The notes beneath the pieces were generated by a model, which saw nothing but the letters and a program-made list of their open reading frames with translations, searched no databases and had not been told where the DNA came from. A stretch of DNA of 64,000 bases from assembly GCA_902782305.1 (NCBI GenBank), contig CACZMV010000001.1, forward strand, positions 1 to 64,000, read 5' to 3'. The position numbers were made by a program, and so were the translations under genes. Source of the stretch: an uncultured Prevotellaceae bacterium (lineage in GTDB: Bacteria > Bacteroidota > Bacteroidia > Bacteroidales > Bacteroidaceae). Below, in pieces: positions 23,868 through 32,531 of this stretch; position 1 is the first letter of the stretch; each line of letters begins with the position of its first letter.

Positions 23868-25646
23868 ATGAATATAGAACAACAGATAATGGCTGCTGCC
23901 AGTGAGGCTGTAAAGGCTCTCTACGGCATGGACGCCACAGAGAAGATGCTGCAGTTGCAGAAAACACGCAGTGAGTTTGAGGGTAATCTGACCCTCGTGG
24001 TATTCCCCTTTGTCAAAGCTGCTAAGAAGAGTCCTGAGCAGACCGGTCAGGAAATTGGCGAATACTTGGTACAGAACTGCGATGCTATCAGCAAGTTCAA
24101 TGTTGTAAAAGGTTTCCTGAATCTGAGCATCGCTGATTCCGCTTGGCTGACATTATTGGCAGACATTGATGCCGACGAGCATTATGGGCATCGTCATGTG
24201 GACGAAAATTCTCCACTCGTCATGATTGAATTCTCATCGCCCAATACCAATAAGCCCTTGCACTTAGGCCATGTACGCAACAACCTGCTGGGTTGGTCGC
24301 TGGCTCAAATTATGCAGGCCAATGGTAACAAGGTGGTGAAGACCAACATCGTGAACGATCGTGGCATTCACATCTGCAAGTCAATGCTGGCTTGGCAGAA
24401 ATGGGGCAATGGTGAGACTCCTGAAACCAGTGGCAAGAAGGGTGACCACCTGATTGGCGACTACTACGTAGCCTTCGACAAGCACTATCGTGAGGAGATT
24501 AAGGAACTCATGGCTCAAGGCATGGACGAAGAAACTGCCAAGCAGGAGGCTCCGCTGATTAAGGAAGCTCACGAGATGCTGGTGAAGTGGGAGCAGAACG
24601 ATCCTGAGGTTCGCGCCCTCTGGGAGAAGATGAACAACTGGGTATACGCCGGCTTCGATGAAACTTATAAAAAGATGGGCGTATCGTTTGATAAGATCTA
24701 CTACGAGTCACAGACTTATCTGAAGGGAAAAGCTAAAGTGGAGGAAGGTCTTGCCAAGGGACTTTTTGAGCGCCACGAAGACAACTCAGTATGGGCCGAC
24801 TTGACCAACGAGGGACTGGATCAGAAACTGCTGCTGCGTAGCGATGGTACCTCCGTTTATATGACTCAGGATATCGGTACTGCAGAGATGCGTTTCCAGG
24901 ACTACCCCATCGACAAGATGATTTATGTGGTGGGTAATGAGCAGAACTACCATTTCCAAGTACTCTCTATCCTGTTGGACCGTCTGGGCTTCAAGTGGGG
25001 TAAGGAACTCGTCCACTTCTCTTACGGCATGGTGGAATTGCCCAACGGTAAGATGAAGAGCCGAGAGGGAACCGTGGTCGATGCCGATGACCTGATGGAA
25101 CTGATGGTCGAGGATGCTTACAAGACCTCGATGGAACTGGGTAAGTTCGACGATATGACCGAAGAGGAGCGCCGTGAGATTGCCCGCATCGTGGGTATGG
25201 GTGCACTGAAGTACTTCATCCTGAAGGTCGATGCCCGCAAGAACATGCTGTTCAACCCTGAAGAGAGTATTGACTTCAACGGCAATACTGGTCCCTTCAT
25301 TCAATATACCTACGCCCGTATCCGCTCTATCCTGCGTAAAGCTCCTAGTATGACTAGTCTTTCTAGCACAACAAGTCTCTCTAGCAAAGAAGTCGAACTC
25401 ATCCAAAAGATGAGCGAATATAGTGCTGCTGTTGAACAGGCTGGTAAGGACTATTCGCCTAGTGGCATTGCCAACTACTGTTATGAGCTGACCAAGGTGT
25501 TCAACCAGTTCTATCATGACTACAGCATTCTGAACGAGGAAGACGAGCAAAAGAAACAAACTCGTCTGGTTATCGCCCGCAATGTAGCCAAGATTCTGAA
25601 GAACGGCATGGGTCTTCTCGGCATCGAAGTACCCGAAAGAATGTAA
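23868..25646 (+). CDS. argS: Arginyl-tRNA synthetase
   Basis: This 592-residue class I synthetase charges tRNA-Arg. It has an N-terminal Add-1 domain (residues 1-100), the HIGH motif as HLGH (132-135) in SPNTNKPLHLGHVRNN, the KMSKS counterpart KMKSR (395-399), and the C-terminal DALR anticodon-binding domain ending VPERM. A small Ser/Thr/Leu repeat (SMTSLSSTTSLSSK, 25348-25389) joins the catalytic and anticodon domains. Length is typical. A tRNA-Arg (CCT) gene is present at 33496. Confidence 0.97.
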   Translation: MNIEQQIMAAASEAVKALYGMDATEKMLQLQKTRSEFEGNLTLVVFPFVKAAKKSPEQTGQEIGEYLVQNCDAISKFNVVKGFLNLSIADSAWLTLLADIDADEHYGHRHVDENSPLVMIEFSSPNTNKPLHLGHVRNNLLGWSLAQIMQANGNKVVKTNIVNDRGIHICKSMLAWQKWGNGETPETSGKKGDHLIGDYYVAFDKHYREEIKELMAQGMDEETAKQEAPLIKEAHEMLVKWEQNDPEVRALWEKMNNWVYAGFDETYKKMGVSFDKIYYESQTYLKGKAKVEEGLAKGLFERHEDNSVWADLTNEGLDQKLLLRSDGTSVYMTQDIGTAEMRFQDYPIDKMIYVVGNEQNYHFQVLSILLDRLGFKWGKELVHFSYGMVELPNGKMKSREGTVVDADDLMELMVEDAYKTSMELGKFDDMTEEERREIARIVGMGALKYFILKVDARKNMLFNPEESIDFNGNTGPFIQYTYARIRSILRKAPSMTSLSSTTSLSSKEVELIQKMSEYSAAVEQAGKDYSPSGIANYCYELTKVFNQFYHDYSILNEEDEQKKQTRLVIARNVAKILKNGMGLLGIEVPERM

Positions 25647-25659
25647 CGGTTATTGCTTG

Positions 25660-26121
25660 ATGATTCAGAACCCTCCTGACAATAGACACGACACCGTACT
25701 GCCCTTGCCCCTTGAGGTAAGGGCAGACGCGTGGGCTGTGGATGCTGCATGCAGTGGCAACCCAGGACCCATGGAATATCAGGCTATTGACTTGGCTACA
25801 GGTGCCCGGGTTTTCCATTTTGGGCCTATGAAAGGTACCAATAATATTGGTGAGTTCCTGGCCATTGTTCATGCTTTGGCTCTTATGCAGCAACAAGGCT
25901 TGCATTCCAAAACCATCTATAGCGACTCTTACAATGCTATTCTCTGGGTAAACAAGCGCAAGTGTAAGACAAAATTAGAGCGTACCCCAGAAACGGAGCC
26001 GCTCTATCAGATTATTGCTCGTGCCGAGCGTTGGTTACAGACACACCAATGGCGCAATCCCATCATCAAGTGGGAAACTCAGAAGTGGGGAGAAGTGCCT
26101 GCTGACTTCGGTAGAAAGTAA
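25660..26121 (+). CDS. RNase HI-family nuclease
   Basis: This 153-residue protein cuts RNA in RNA-DNA hybrids. The four acidic residues of RNase H are visible: Asp in WAVDAACSGNPGP, Glu in NNIGEFLAI, Asp in IYSDSYNA, and Asp in the final VPADFGRK. This short version with the SGNPG loop is widespread in Bacteroidales. A TTG three bases upstream is also in frame, but the ATG at 25660 is preferred. It lies 13 bp behind argS. Its end overlaps the convergent ribD by 56 bp. Confidence 0.88.
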   Translation: MIQNPPDNRHDTVLPLPLEVRADAWAVDAACSGNPGPMEYQAIDLATGARVFHFGPMKGTNNIGEFLAIVHALALMQQQGLHSKTIYSDSYNAILWVNKRKCKTKLERTPETEPLYQIIARAERWLQTHQWRNPIIKWETQKWGEVPADFGRK

Positions 26122-27019
26122 TCGTATTCCCATTATAATCCACCTTATTATATAATAGTATGTCAGTTGGCAATTGAGGTGCACGAGTACCACCACTGAC
26201 TACAAAAGGAGCTGTTTCCACCCGGATTTCATCCCAAAGACCAGATGAAATAAAAGACTCGTGAGTCTGACGGCCTCCCTCTACAATAAGCGATTGGATA
26301 CCATGCTGATAAAGGTCATCTATCATTTGTGGCAATGGACGATTATGCGTCAGGACAATACGCTTGGGATTAGGTCCATACCAATGACGAACAGTTAACT
26401 GAGGGTGCTCACGAGCATCAGTTGTATGTCCAACCAGAATAGCATCCTCCTCTGCTCGTAGCTGGTGTGAAAGCATCTGGGTATGCTCATTACTGATTTG
26501 CAAAGCACGACCATGATCATCAATAAAACCATTCGCTGTCTGCGCCCATTTCAGGATGATATAAGGACGATGCTTGGCATGATAAGTAAAGAAACGACGA
26601 TTGAGCCATTGACACTCCTGTTCAAGCACACCAACAATCACCTCTATTCCAGCCTTTCGAATCATCTCAATACCCCTACCCTGTACTTGGGCAAAAGGGT
26701 CGATACAACCTACCACCACACGACGAACACCCTTCTTGATAATCAATTCTGCACAAGGAGGAGTCTTTCCGTAATGGGCACAAGGCTCCAATGATACGTA
26801 TATCGTAGCACTTGGCAATAGCGATTCATCTTCAGATTTGACGGAAGCAAAGGCATTAACCTCTGCATGTCCTTCGCCACAACGTACATGATAGCCCTCG
26901 CCAATGATACGCCCCTCTGCAACAATGACAGCCCCAACCATCGGATTAGGACGGGCTCCCTGAATACCGTTTGCTGCCAATTGCAGACAGCGTCGCATAT
27001 ATTTTTCGTCTTCGCTCAT
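26066..27019 (-). CDS. ribD: Bifunctional riboflavin deaminase/reductase
   Basis: This 317-residue protein carries out two early steps of riboflavin synthesis. The N-terminal cytidine-deaminase domain has the zinc ligands GEGHAEVNA and EPCAHYGKTPPC. The C-terminal reductase domain starts near 145 (RPYIILKWAQTANGFIDDHG) with SIVEGGRQTHESFI-like LIVEGGRQTHESFI. A GTG start six codons upstream lies in heptad-repeat DNA, so the ATG at 27019 is chosen. It stands alone, convergent with the RNase H gene and divergent from prmC. Confidence 0.93.
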   Translation of the reverse strand: MSEDEKYMRRCLQLAANGIQGARPNPMVGAVIVAEGRIIGEGYHVRCGEGHAEVNAFASVKSEDESLLPSATIYVSLEPCAHYGKTPPCAELIIKKGVRRVVVGCIDPFAQVQGRGIEMIRKAGIEVIVGVLEQECQWLNRRFFTYHAKHRPYIILKWAQTANGFIDDHGRALQISNEHTQMLSHQLRAEEDAILVGHTTDAREHPQLTVRHWYGPNPKRIVLTHNRPLPQMIDDLYQHGIQSLIVEGGRQTHESFISSGLWDEIRVETAPFVVSGGTRAPQLPTDILLYNKVDYNGNTITFYRSQQALLPTSEFPT

Positions 27020-27023
27020 ATAT

Positions 27024-27041
27024 TTTTCACTTTTCACTTTT
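27024..27041. repeat. Heptad tract upstream of ribD and E5
   Basis: TTTTTCAC-TTTTCAC-TTTTC lies between the ribD start and the distal box of repeat E5. Read on the minus strand it supplies the spurious GTG start and the codons MKSEKY of an extended ribD frame. Confidence 0.6.
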
Positions 27042-27046
27042 CTTTG

Positions 27047-27129
27047 TACCTTTTCCCTTGGAGAAGGTAGGCTGCACCTCAGAAAAATCCAAATATATTT
27101 GGTTTTTCATTCGGTTTGCACTACCTTTG
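27047..27129 (+). repeat. Promoter-bearing structured repeat, copy E5
   Basis: Boxes TACCTTTT (27047-27054) and TACCTTTG (27122-27129) are 75 bp apart. The central stem is GAAAAA-T-CCAAAT against ATTTGG-TTTTTC. The tail ATTCGGTTTGCAC matches copy E4. The proximal box ends 4 bp before the prmC start codon. Confidence 0.82.
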
Positions 27130-27133
27130 CAGT

Positions 27134-27973
27134 ATGACTTACAATGAACTATGGCATCTGTTGGCACCGCATTATGGCGATGGTGAGGCTAAAGCAATCG
27201 CACGTCTTGTTTTTGAAGTGCGTTTTGGACTCTCCATGTCTGACATTTGCCTGGGCAAAGATACACAATTATCTGCAAACAACCAAACGGAACTTAAGGG
27301 AATTGCGGATAGACTGTTAGAGCAAGAACCCATACAATACGTATTGGGACAAGCTGATTTCTGTGGCAGGACCTTCATGGTTAATGAGCATGTGCTGATT
27401 CCTCGTCCAGAAACGGAAGAATTGTGCCAATGGATAAACTCACAAGATGCCAGTCCCCGTGTGAGATTGCTTGATATAGGAACTGGCTCAGGGTGTATTG
27501 CCATTACACTGGCTGCCATGTACCCAAAGGCTGAGGTGACTGCCTGGGACATCTCCCCTGAGGCTTTGGAGGTTGCCCGTGAGAATGCCAAACGTACCCA
27601 TGTTAACGTGTCATTTGAACAAGTGGATGCTTTGAATTTACCACACTCCTCATTTCTCACTTCTCATTTCTCATTAATTGTTAGCAATCCTCCTTATATA
27701 TGTAATAAGGAACGGGCGTGTATGGAGGCTAACGTTCTGGAACATGAACCTCACACCGCACTGTTTGTGCCAGACGATGACCCGCTGCTGTTCTATCGTG
27801 CCATCGCTCAATATGGGCAAACAGCATTAGAACCTAGAGGATGGCTCTACTTTGAAATCAATCCTCTCTACGCACAGCCTCTCTATGATATGTTACGTAT
27901 GATGTCGTATCACGACATAGAACTAAACCTTGACCAATACGGCAAACAACGAATGATAAGAGCAAAACGATGA
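27134..27973 (+). CDS. prmC: Release factor glutamine methyltransferase
   Basis: This 279-residue SAM-dependent enzyme methylates the Gln of the GGQ motif in RF1 and RF2. It has the N-terminal helical domain, RPETEELCQW, the SAM site LDIGTGSGCIAITLA and the catalytic NPPY in IVSNPPYICNKE. The segment just before NPPY (about residues 172-181, SSFLTSHFS) is encoded by four perfect heptad repeats (27649-27676). The -7 box ends 4 bp before the ATG, so the mRNA may be leaderless. prmC, recX and comF overlap and form an operon. Confidence 0.93.
   Translation: MTYNELWHLLAPHYGDGEAKAIARLVFEVRFGLSMSDICLGKDTQLSANNQTELKGIADRLLEQEPIQYVLGQADFCGRTFMVNEHVLIPRPETEELCQWINSQDASPRVRLLDIGTGSGCIAITLAAMYPKAEVTAWDISPEALEVARENAKRTHVNVSFEQVDALNLPHSSFLTSHFSLIVSNPPYICNKERACMEANVLEHEPHTALFVPDDDPLLFYRAIAQYGQTALEPRGWLYFEINPLYAQPLYDMLRMMSYHDIELNLDQYGKQRMIRAKR
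27649..27676 (+). repeat. Heptad repeats inside prmC coding sequence
   Basis: CTCATTT, CTCACTT, CTCATTT, CTCATTA: four 7-bp units in the prmC reading frame, immediately before the NPPY codons. They are the same units as in intergenic tracts. The frame stays open. Confidence 0.8.
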
Positions 27974-28449
27974 AACAGAAGACGGAACAAGAAGCCTACC
28001 TGACTTTAGCAGCCCTTTGCGCCCAAGCGGAACACTGTCAATGGGAAATGGTAGAGAAAATGCGTAAATGGGAAATCCCAGAAGAAGCCCAAGCCCGTAT
28101 CATGGAGCGCCTGGTAAAGGAGCGCTATGTGGACGACGAGCGCTTTGCTAGGGCTTTTGCAAAAGACAAGGTGCGCTATAATAAATGGGGACGTCGTAAG
28201 GTGGAACAAGCTTTATGGCAGAAACATATAGACGAAGATATCAGAAAAAACGTTTTAAATGAAATTGATGACGAAGAATACCTCAGTGTCTTGCGTCCAT
28301 TGTTGAAACAGAAGCGGAAGTCGATAAAAGCACAGAACGATTATGAATTAAACCAGAAACTGATGCGCTTTGCTTTGGGTAGAGGGTTTACGTTCGACAT
28401 CATCAAACAATGTATAGACGTAGAAGATGAAGGTGAGTTGGTGGACTAG
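27970..28449 (+). CDS. recX: RecX-family regulator of RecA
   Basis: This 159-residue helical protein matches RecX by its repeats of three-helix modules: CQWEMVEKMRKWEIPEEAQARIMERLVKERYVDDERFA, then KVRYNKWGRRKVEQALWQK, and a third module ending the protein. RecX binds along RecA filaments and limits their activity. It overlaps prmC by 4 bp (ATGA) and comF by 23 bp. recA is not in the window. Confidence 0.88.
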   Translation: MKQKTEQEAYLTLAALCAQAEHCQWEMVEKMRKWEIPEEAQARIMERLVKERYVDDERFARAFAKDKVRYNKWGRRKVEQALWQKHIDEDIRKNVLNEIDDEEYLSVLRPLLKQKRKSIKAQNDYELNQKLMRFALGRGFTFDIIKQCIDVEDEGELVD

Positions 28450-29125
28450 GATACTGGATTTTATCTCACCGCGACTTTGTGTAGTCTGTGGTGAACGCTT
28501 GGCACCTACCGAACGCTCCGTTTGTTCTTCCTGTCTGCTTCATTTCCCACGAACCACCTATCAGTTCACACCAGAAGACAATCCTATGGCACAATTATTC
28601 TGGCATCTGGCACCCATTGAACGAGCTGCTGCCTATGTCTTTTATGAACCACATTCCGAAATGGCACAGATTGTCTATCAACTTAAATACGGACAACGTC
28701 CAGACATTGGAGAAGACATGGGACGCCTGATGGCCGTTGAGATGGAGTTTGGACGCTACTTCGAAGGAATTGATGCCTTATTACCCGTTCCACTCTCTCG
28801 CAAGCGACTGAGACAACGTGGCTACAACCAGAGTGAACATCTTGCTTTCGGAATACATGAGAAAACGGGATTACCCATCATCACCAAAGCATTACGTCGT
28901 AAACACTTTGTTCAGAGCCAAACGAAACTAAGTCGTCATGAACGTCAGAAGAACGTCACTGATATGTTTCTATTACAAGACGACACCAAGCTTAAAAACA
29001 AGCACGTGCTACTGATTGACGATATCTGCACAACAGGAGCCACTCTTTTAGCTTGTGCCGATGCCATCAAACAGGTGGAAGGCATCCGCATTAGCATCTT
29101 AACCTATGGATTTACAAAGAGTTAG
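28427..29125 (+). CDS. comF: ComF-family phosphoribosyltransferase-like protein
   Basis: This 232-residue protein has the double-zinc-ribbon start CVVCGERLAPTERSVCSSC and the phosphoribosyltransferase loop HVLLIDDICTTGATLLAC. The segment LLPVPLSRKRLRQRGYNQSEHLA is family-typical. ComF proteins are needed for DNA uptake in naturally competent bacteria; in Bacteroidales the role is unproven, though YifB/ComM is also present. It ends convergently with the histidine kinase, overlapping by 4 bp. Confidence 0.9.
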   Translation: MKVSWWTRILDFISPRLCVVCGERLAPTERSVCSSCLLHFPRTTYQFTPEDNPMAQLFWHLAPIERAAAYVFYEPHSEMAQIVYQLKYGQRPDIGEDMGRLMAVEMEFGRYFEGIDALLPVPLSRKRLRQRGYNQSEHLAFGIHEKTGLPIITKALRRKHFVQSQTKLSRHERQKNVTDMFLLQDDTKLKNKHVLLIDDICTTGATLLACADAIKQVEGIRISILTYGFTKS

Positions 29126-31044
29126 GAAACATTAATAGGTAGCGTTATTACAAAACGCGCTCCACCGACATAGGTTGTATCCAGCAGAATCGTGCCACCC
29201 AGCAAGGTAAGAACCTTCCTGCAAAGCGTTAATCCCAATCCCAAACCTTCATTAAAACTGTCCAACTTGGTAAATTGGTCAAAGACACGTTCACTTTCTG
29301 TTGCAGGAATACCAACACCTGTATCCGTTACAGTAAAACAAACTGCATCGTTATCCTTACGATACCAACCTATGGAAACAACACCTTCAGAAGTGTAACG
29401 ATTTGCATTGTTCAACAACTCCGTCAACACTCTTAACAAGTAGTCCTGATGGGTATGAATGGTCAGTGCCCCACTCTTTGGAATATCCACCTTCAACGTT
29501 ACAGTTTCAGGATTCCTTAGCAGAATGGATTTTGTTGCCTGCCAGCATATACTCTTGCAATCCACATAGTCGGTGCATCTGATATCCACTTGTTGCTCCA
29601 GCGTTGAAGCCATAATCAGTTTATTGACAATATGAACTATATTATGCGAATTCTCTTGCATGGCTGTGATGATAGCCTTCATCTCATCTTCCCCTACAAG
29701 ATTATAGCCGTTACTCAGAATTTGCGAGAAGCCTGTAATAATATTAAGTGGTGTGCGAATCTGATGAGTAATATCCTGGATAAACGCCAATTTCCTGCTG
29801 TCAGCTTCCTCAACCTGTTTTGTGGCAAGAGCAAGTTCCCTGTTTCGCTGGTCTGTTTCTTCATTCACTTGGTGCAAGTCATGTATATAGTATGCCAAAG
29901 AACGTTGCATTGCAGCAAAACTATCCTGTAGTTTTCCTATTTCATCATTACGTTTACGTAAGGGAAGTTCCTCATTGAAATTACCCTCAGCAATATGATG
30001 AGCCACATGTGCCAGATGGTTCAAGGGAGCCACGCTACGCTTGACAAAGTGGTAACAGAATAATAGCATGAACAATAGTCCAACGATGATGATTGATACC
30101 ACGATATACGAAAGTCGATTGTAACCCCTGAATATATCACTCTCCAGACATATCAGCCCGATACTCCATTCTGTTTGTGGCAAATGGTTATAGAACACAT
30201 AACAACTGACACCATTAATATAGACATGCTGCATTCCAGACTTACCCTCAACCATCTTACGTCCCAACGAGTCTAAGCCATCATTCTGCTGTTGATAAGC
30301 CTCTTCAAAAATCGTATGCTGTACTAGTTTAGTAGAGTCAGGATGAACAAAATAATTACCTCCCTTTCCCAACATGATACAATAGGAATTAGGATAAGGC
30401 TTTTCAGAAGAAATCGTCTTCGAAAGCCAGGGCAAGGAAAGGTCGTTAGCCATCACACCGATTATTTTGCCTGTCTTATCATGTAAAGGCTTACAATAAG
30501 AAACTAACATTTCGTCAGAATTGACAGCACGGGGATTATAATCGACATAAGGGTCTACCCAAAAAGCCTTATCATATTCCCTAGCCCTCTTATACCACTC
30601 TTTCAAGAAATAGTCATATTCTTCATGTCCCTCATTAATCGTTACCAGACTATCATTACGATAAGTGGTATAGGCAGAATAATATTTTCCTTTCTGAGGG
30701 AAGAAGAAAGGTTCCATCGCTATAGAGCAACCATTCAGATTGGGATTCAGTTTCATGACAATCTGCGAACAGGCAAAAACAGAATCTGGTTGAACATCAG
30801 AAGTCACCAGCCAATCTGAGTTGTTCGTTGCAGTCTCCACACTACGAAGGATTGTATTTACACGGAGTGTTGTCTTATTCAGAATCTGGGTAGCATGCAA
30901 GAAAGCTTCCTGCTGAACAGACCGTCGTGACTGATAGAACATATAGCCAATAGAAGCCACGAAGATAAGGACTGCGAAGAATAGAATCGACAGACTCAAC
31001 TGCGCAGAAAGCGATTGACGAAATATGGTGCGGGAACTTCTCAT
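29122..31044 (-). CDS. Cache/HAMP sensor histidine kinase
   Basis: This 640-residue kinase has two membrane helices (about 15-36 and 311-334). Between them lies a double-Cache periplasmic domain (FWVDPYVDYNPRAVNSDEMLV, GVMANDLSL). A HAMP domain (335-390), a coiled coil and a HisKA domain follow, with His427 in DITHQIRTPL. The HATPase has LLNNANRYTSEG (N box), TDTGVGIP (G1) and LGLGLTLCR (G2). It should autophosphorylate, but no response regulator is nearby. It is last in an operon behind a kinase-less paralogue that overlaps by one base (TGATG). Confidence 0.93.
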   Translation of the reverse strand: MRSSRTIFRQSLSAQLSLSILFFAVLIFVASIGYMFYQSRRSVQQEAFLHATQILNKTTLRVNTILRSVETATNNSDWLVTSDVQPDSVFACSQIVMKLNPNLNGCSIAMEPFFFPQKGKYYSAYTTYRNDSLVTINEGHEEYDYFLKEWYKRAREYDKAFWVDPYVDYNPRAVNSDEMLVSYCKPLHDKTGKIIGVMANDLSLPWLSKTISSEKPYPNSYCIMLGKGGNYFVHPDSTKLVQHTIFEEAYQQQNDGLDSLGRKMVEGKSGMQHVYINGVSCYVFYNHLPQTEWSIGLICLESDIFRGYNRLSYIVVSIIIVGLLFMLLFCYHFVKRSVAPLNHLAHVAHHIAEGNFNEELPLRKRNDEIGKLQDSFAAMQRSLAYYIHDLHQVNEETDQRNRELALATKQVEEADSRKLAFIQDITHQIRTPLNIITGFSQILSNGYNLVGEDEMKAIITAMQENSHNIVHIVNKLIMASTLEQQVDIRCTDYVDCKSICWQATKSILLRNPETVTLKVDIPKSGALTIHTHQDYLLRVLTELLNNANRYTSEGVVSIGWYRKDNDAVCFTVTDTGVGIPATESERVFDQFTKLDSFNEGLGLGLTLCRKVLTLLGGTILLDTTYVGGARFVITLPINVS

Positions 31045-32531
31045 CAGCTATTTGATTCTTCGTTTGAATTATTAAATTGATCTTTCTCCGCAACCTTTAT
31101 CAACTCATCAAGCAACTTCAATATCACATCTGTGCTTAGCATCATTTGCTTAACCTTTTGCTGAGCCTCTTCTGGTTTCAGACTCATATAATGTTCTCTA
31201 ATGTCATCCGTTATGGCTGCAACCTCACGAACAGGTTGTATCATCTGGTCTGTCATATTGTCCACAAAAGCAGTCTTCACACTCTCTGCCTTCCGTGCAT
31301 GCTCATAAGCTTGCAACAGTTCTACATTACGCTGACGGAGCATATTGGTAGACTGTCGGATTTGTTGTATGTAAGTGGCCAACGATTCCTGCATGTTGAC
31401 AAAGCTGTTTTGTAGCTGTCCTAATTCATCTTGTCTGTCACTCTTAGGAATAGGGGTATCGAAATGCCCCTGAGAGATATGTTCCGTGGAACGAACCAGC
31501 AAATGAAGGGGCTGGAGTTTCCTGCGAATGATATACCATGTGAATATCAGCAATAACAACAGACCGACAATGGTTATCATACGGACATAAAACATCAGAC
31601 GCTGATAGGGGCCGAAAATATCACTCTCCGGACATATGATAGCCACACTCCATTCCGTCCTTCTAAAAGGCATATAGAACACATAACAGTCTGTTCCCTC
31701 ATAGTGAATCTTCCTATATCCACTTTCTCCTGCCAGCATCGCCTCACCAAGAGCTGTCAATGCAGAATCGGGAGTCTCTAACGTTGGTGTCAGTATCGAT
31801 TCATAGAACAAACGCGTACTATCTGGATGGACGATGAACGTGCCACCTCGTCCTAAGAGGATACAGTTTGAGTTGGGATAAGGCTTTGTAGATAATATGG
31901 TACGTGAGAACCAGTCGAGCGAAAGGTCTACAGACAATACACCTACAGACTTTCCAGAACCGTCGTATATGGGTTGGCAATAGGAAGTCATGACTTCCCT
32001 TACGGCAATACCTTCCGTATTAAATTCCTGAAAAGGTTCCACCCAGTAGGGTTTGTCCAGCAACTTCGGTATCAGATACCAGTCCATACAATGGTATTGG
32101 TAACTGTCACTACCCTCCTGCTCTGTTTGTATGCCATCCTTGCCATTATAGGAGTAAGGAGAGAAATACCTACCTTTTGATGAAAAATAATAGGGATCGA
32201 AAGCAATGGAACAGCCTGTCAGATTTGGATTACTCTTCAGAATCTGTCTGCTCAAGAAAAACATAGTATCAGGATGCTGTAGATTCTGTTCAACATGCCA
32301 TTTCATATTGTCTGCAGCTATCTCCACTTGTTTCAGTGTATTATCAATATACAATGCTGTATTCTCCAGGGTCTGTCTTCCTTTCTGTAAAGCCTCATCC
32401 TGTACGGCATAACGACTGACATAGAACATGATGCCTAGGGCTGTCGTAAAGATAACAGCCACTATCAGCACAACCCATATACTCATACGGGTTGAAAATG
32501 AATGTCCTACATGTCCTCGCTCACTACTCAT
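31044..32531 (-). CDS. Cache/HAMP sensor paralogue without kinase activity
   Basis: This 495-residue protein aligns with the downstream kinase along its whole length: helix (18-38), double Cache (YWVEPFQEFNTEGIAVREVM, GVLSVDLSLDWFSRTILS), second helix (312-336), HAMP and coiled coil. The HisKA-like helix is FVDNMTDQMIQPV. The phospho-accepting His is Asp428, and the protein stops after the dimerisation helices with no ATPase domain. It could form heterodimers with the true kinase and modify its signalling; this is inference. It overlaps the binding-protein gene by 8 bp. Confidence 0.85.
   Translation of the reverse strand: MSSERGHVGHSFSTRMSIWVVLIVAVIFTTALGIMFYVSRYAVQDEALQKGRQTLENTALYIDNTLKQVEIAADNMKWHVEQNLQHPDTMFFLSRQILKSNPNLTGCSIAFDPYYFSSKGRYFSPYSYNGKDGIQTEQEGSDSYQYHCMDWYLIPKLLDKPYWVEPFQEFNTEGIAVREVMTSYCQPIYDGSGKSVGVLSVDLSLDWFSRTILSTKPYPNSNCILLGRGGTFIVHPDSTRLFYESILTPTLETPDSALTALGEAMLAGESGYRKIHYEGTDCYVFYMPFRRTEWSVAIICPESDIFGPYQRLMFYVRMITIVGLLLLLIFTWYIIRRKLQPLHLLVRSTEHISQGHFDTPIPKSDRQDELGQLQNSFVNMQESLATYIQQIRQSTNMLRQRNVELLQAYEHARKAESVKTAFVDNMTDQMIQPVREVAAITDDIREHYMSLKPEEAQQKVKQMMLSTDVILKLLDELIKVAEKDQFNNSNEESNS

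Noticed and set aside
24786..25559. Open minus-strand frame of 257 codons
   Set aside because: Antisense to argS; no motif and no promoter.
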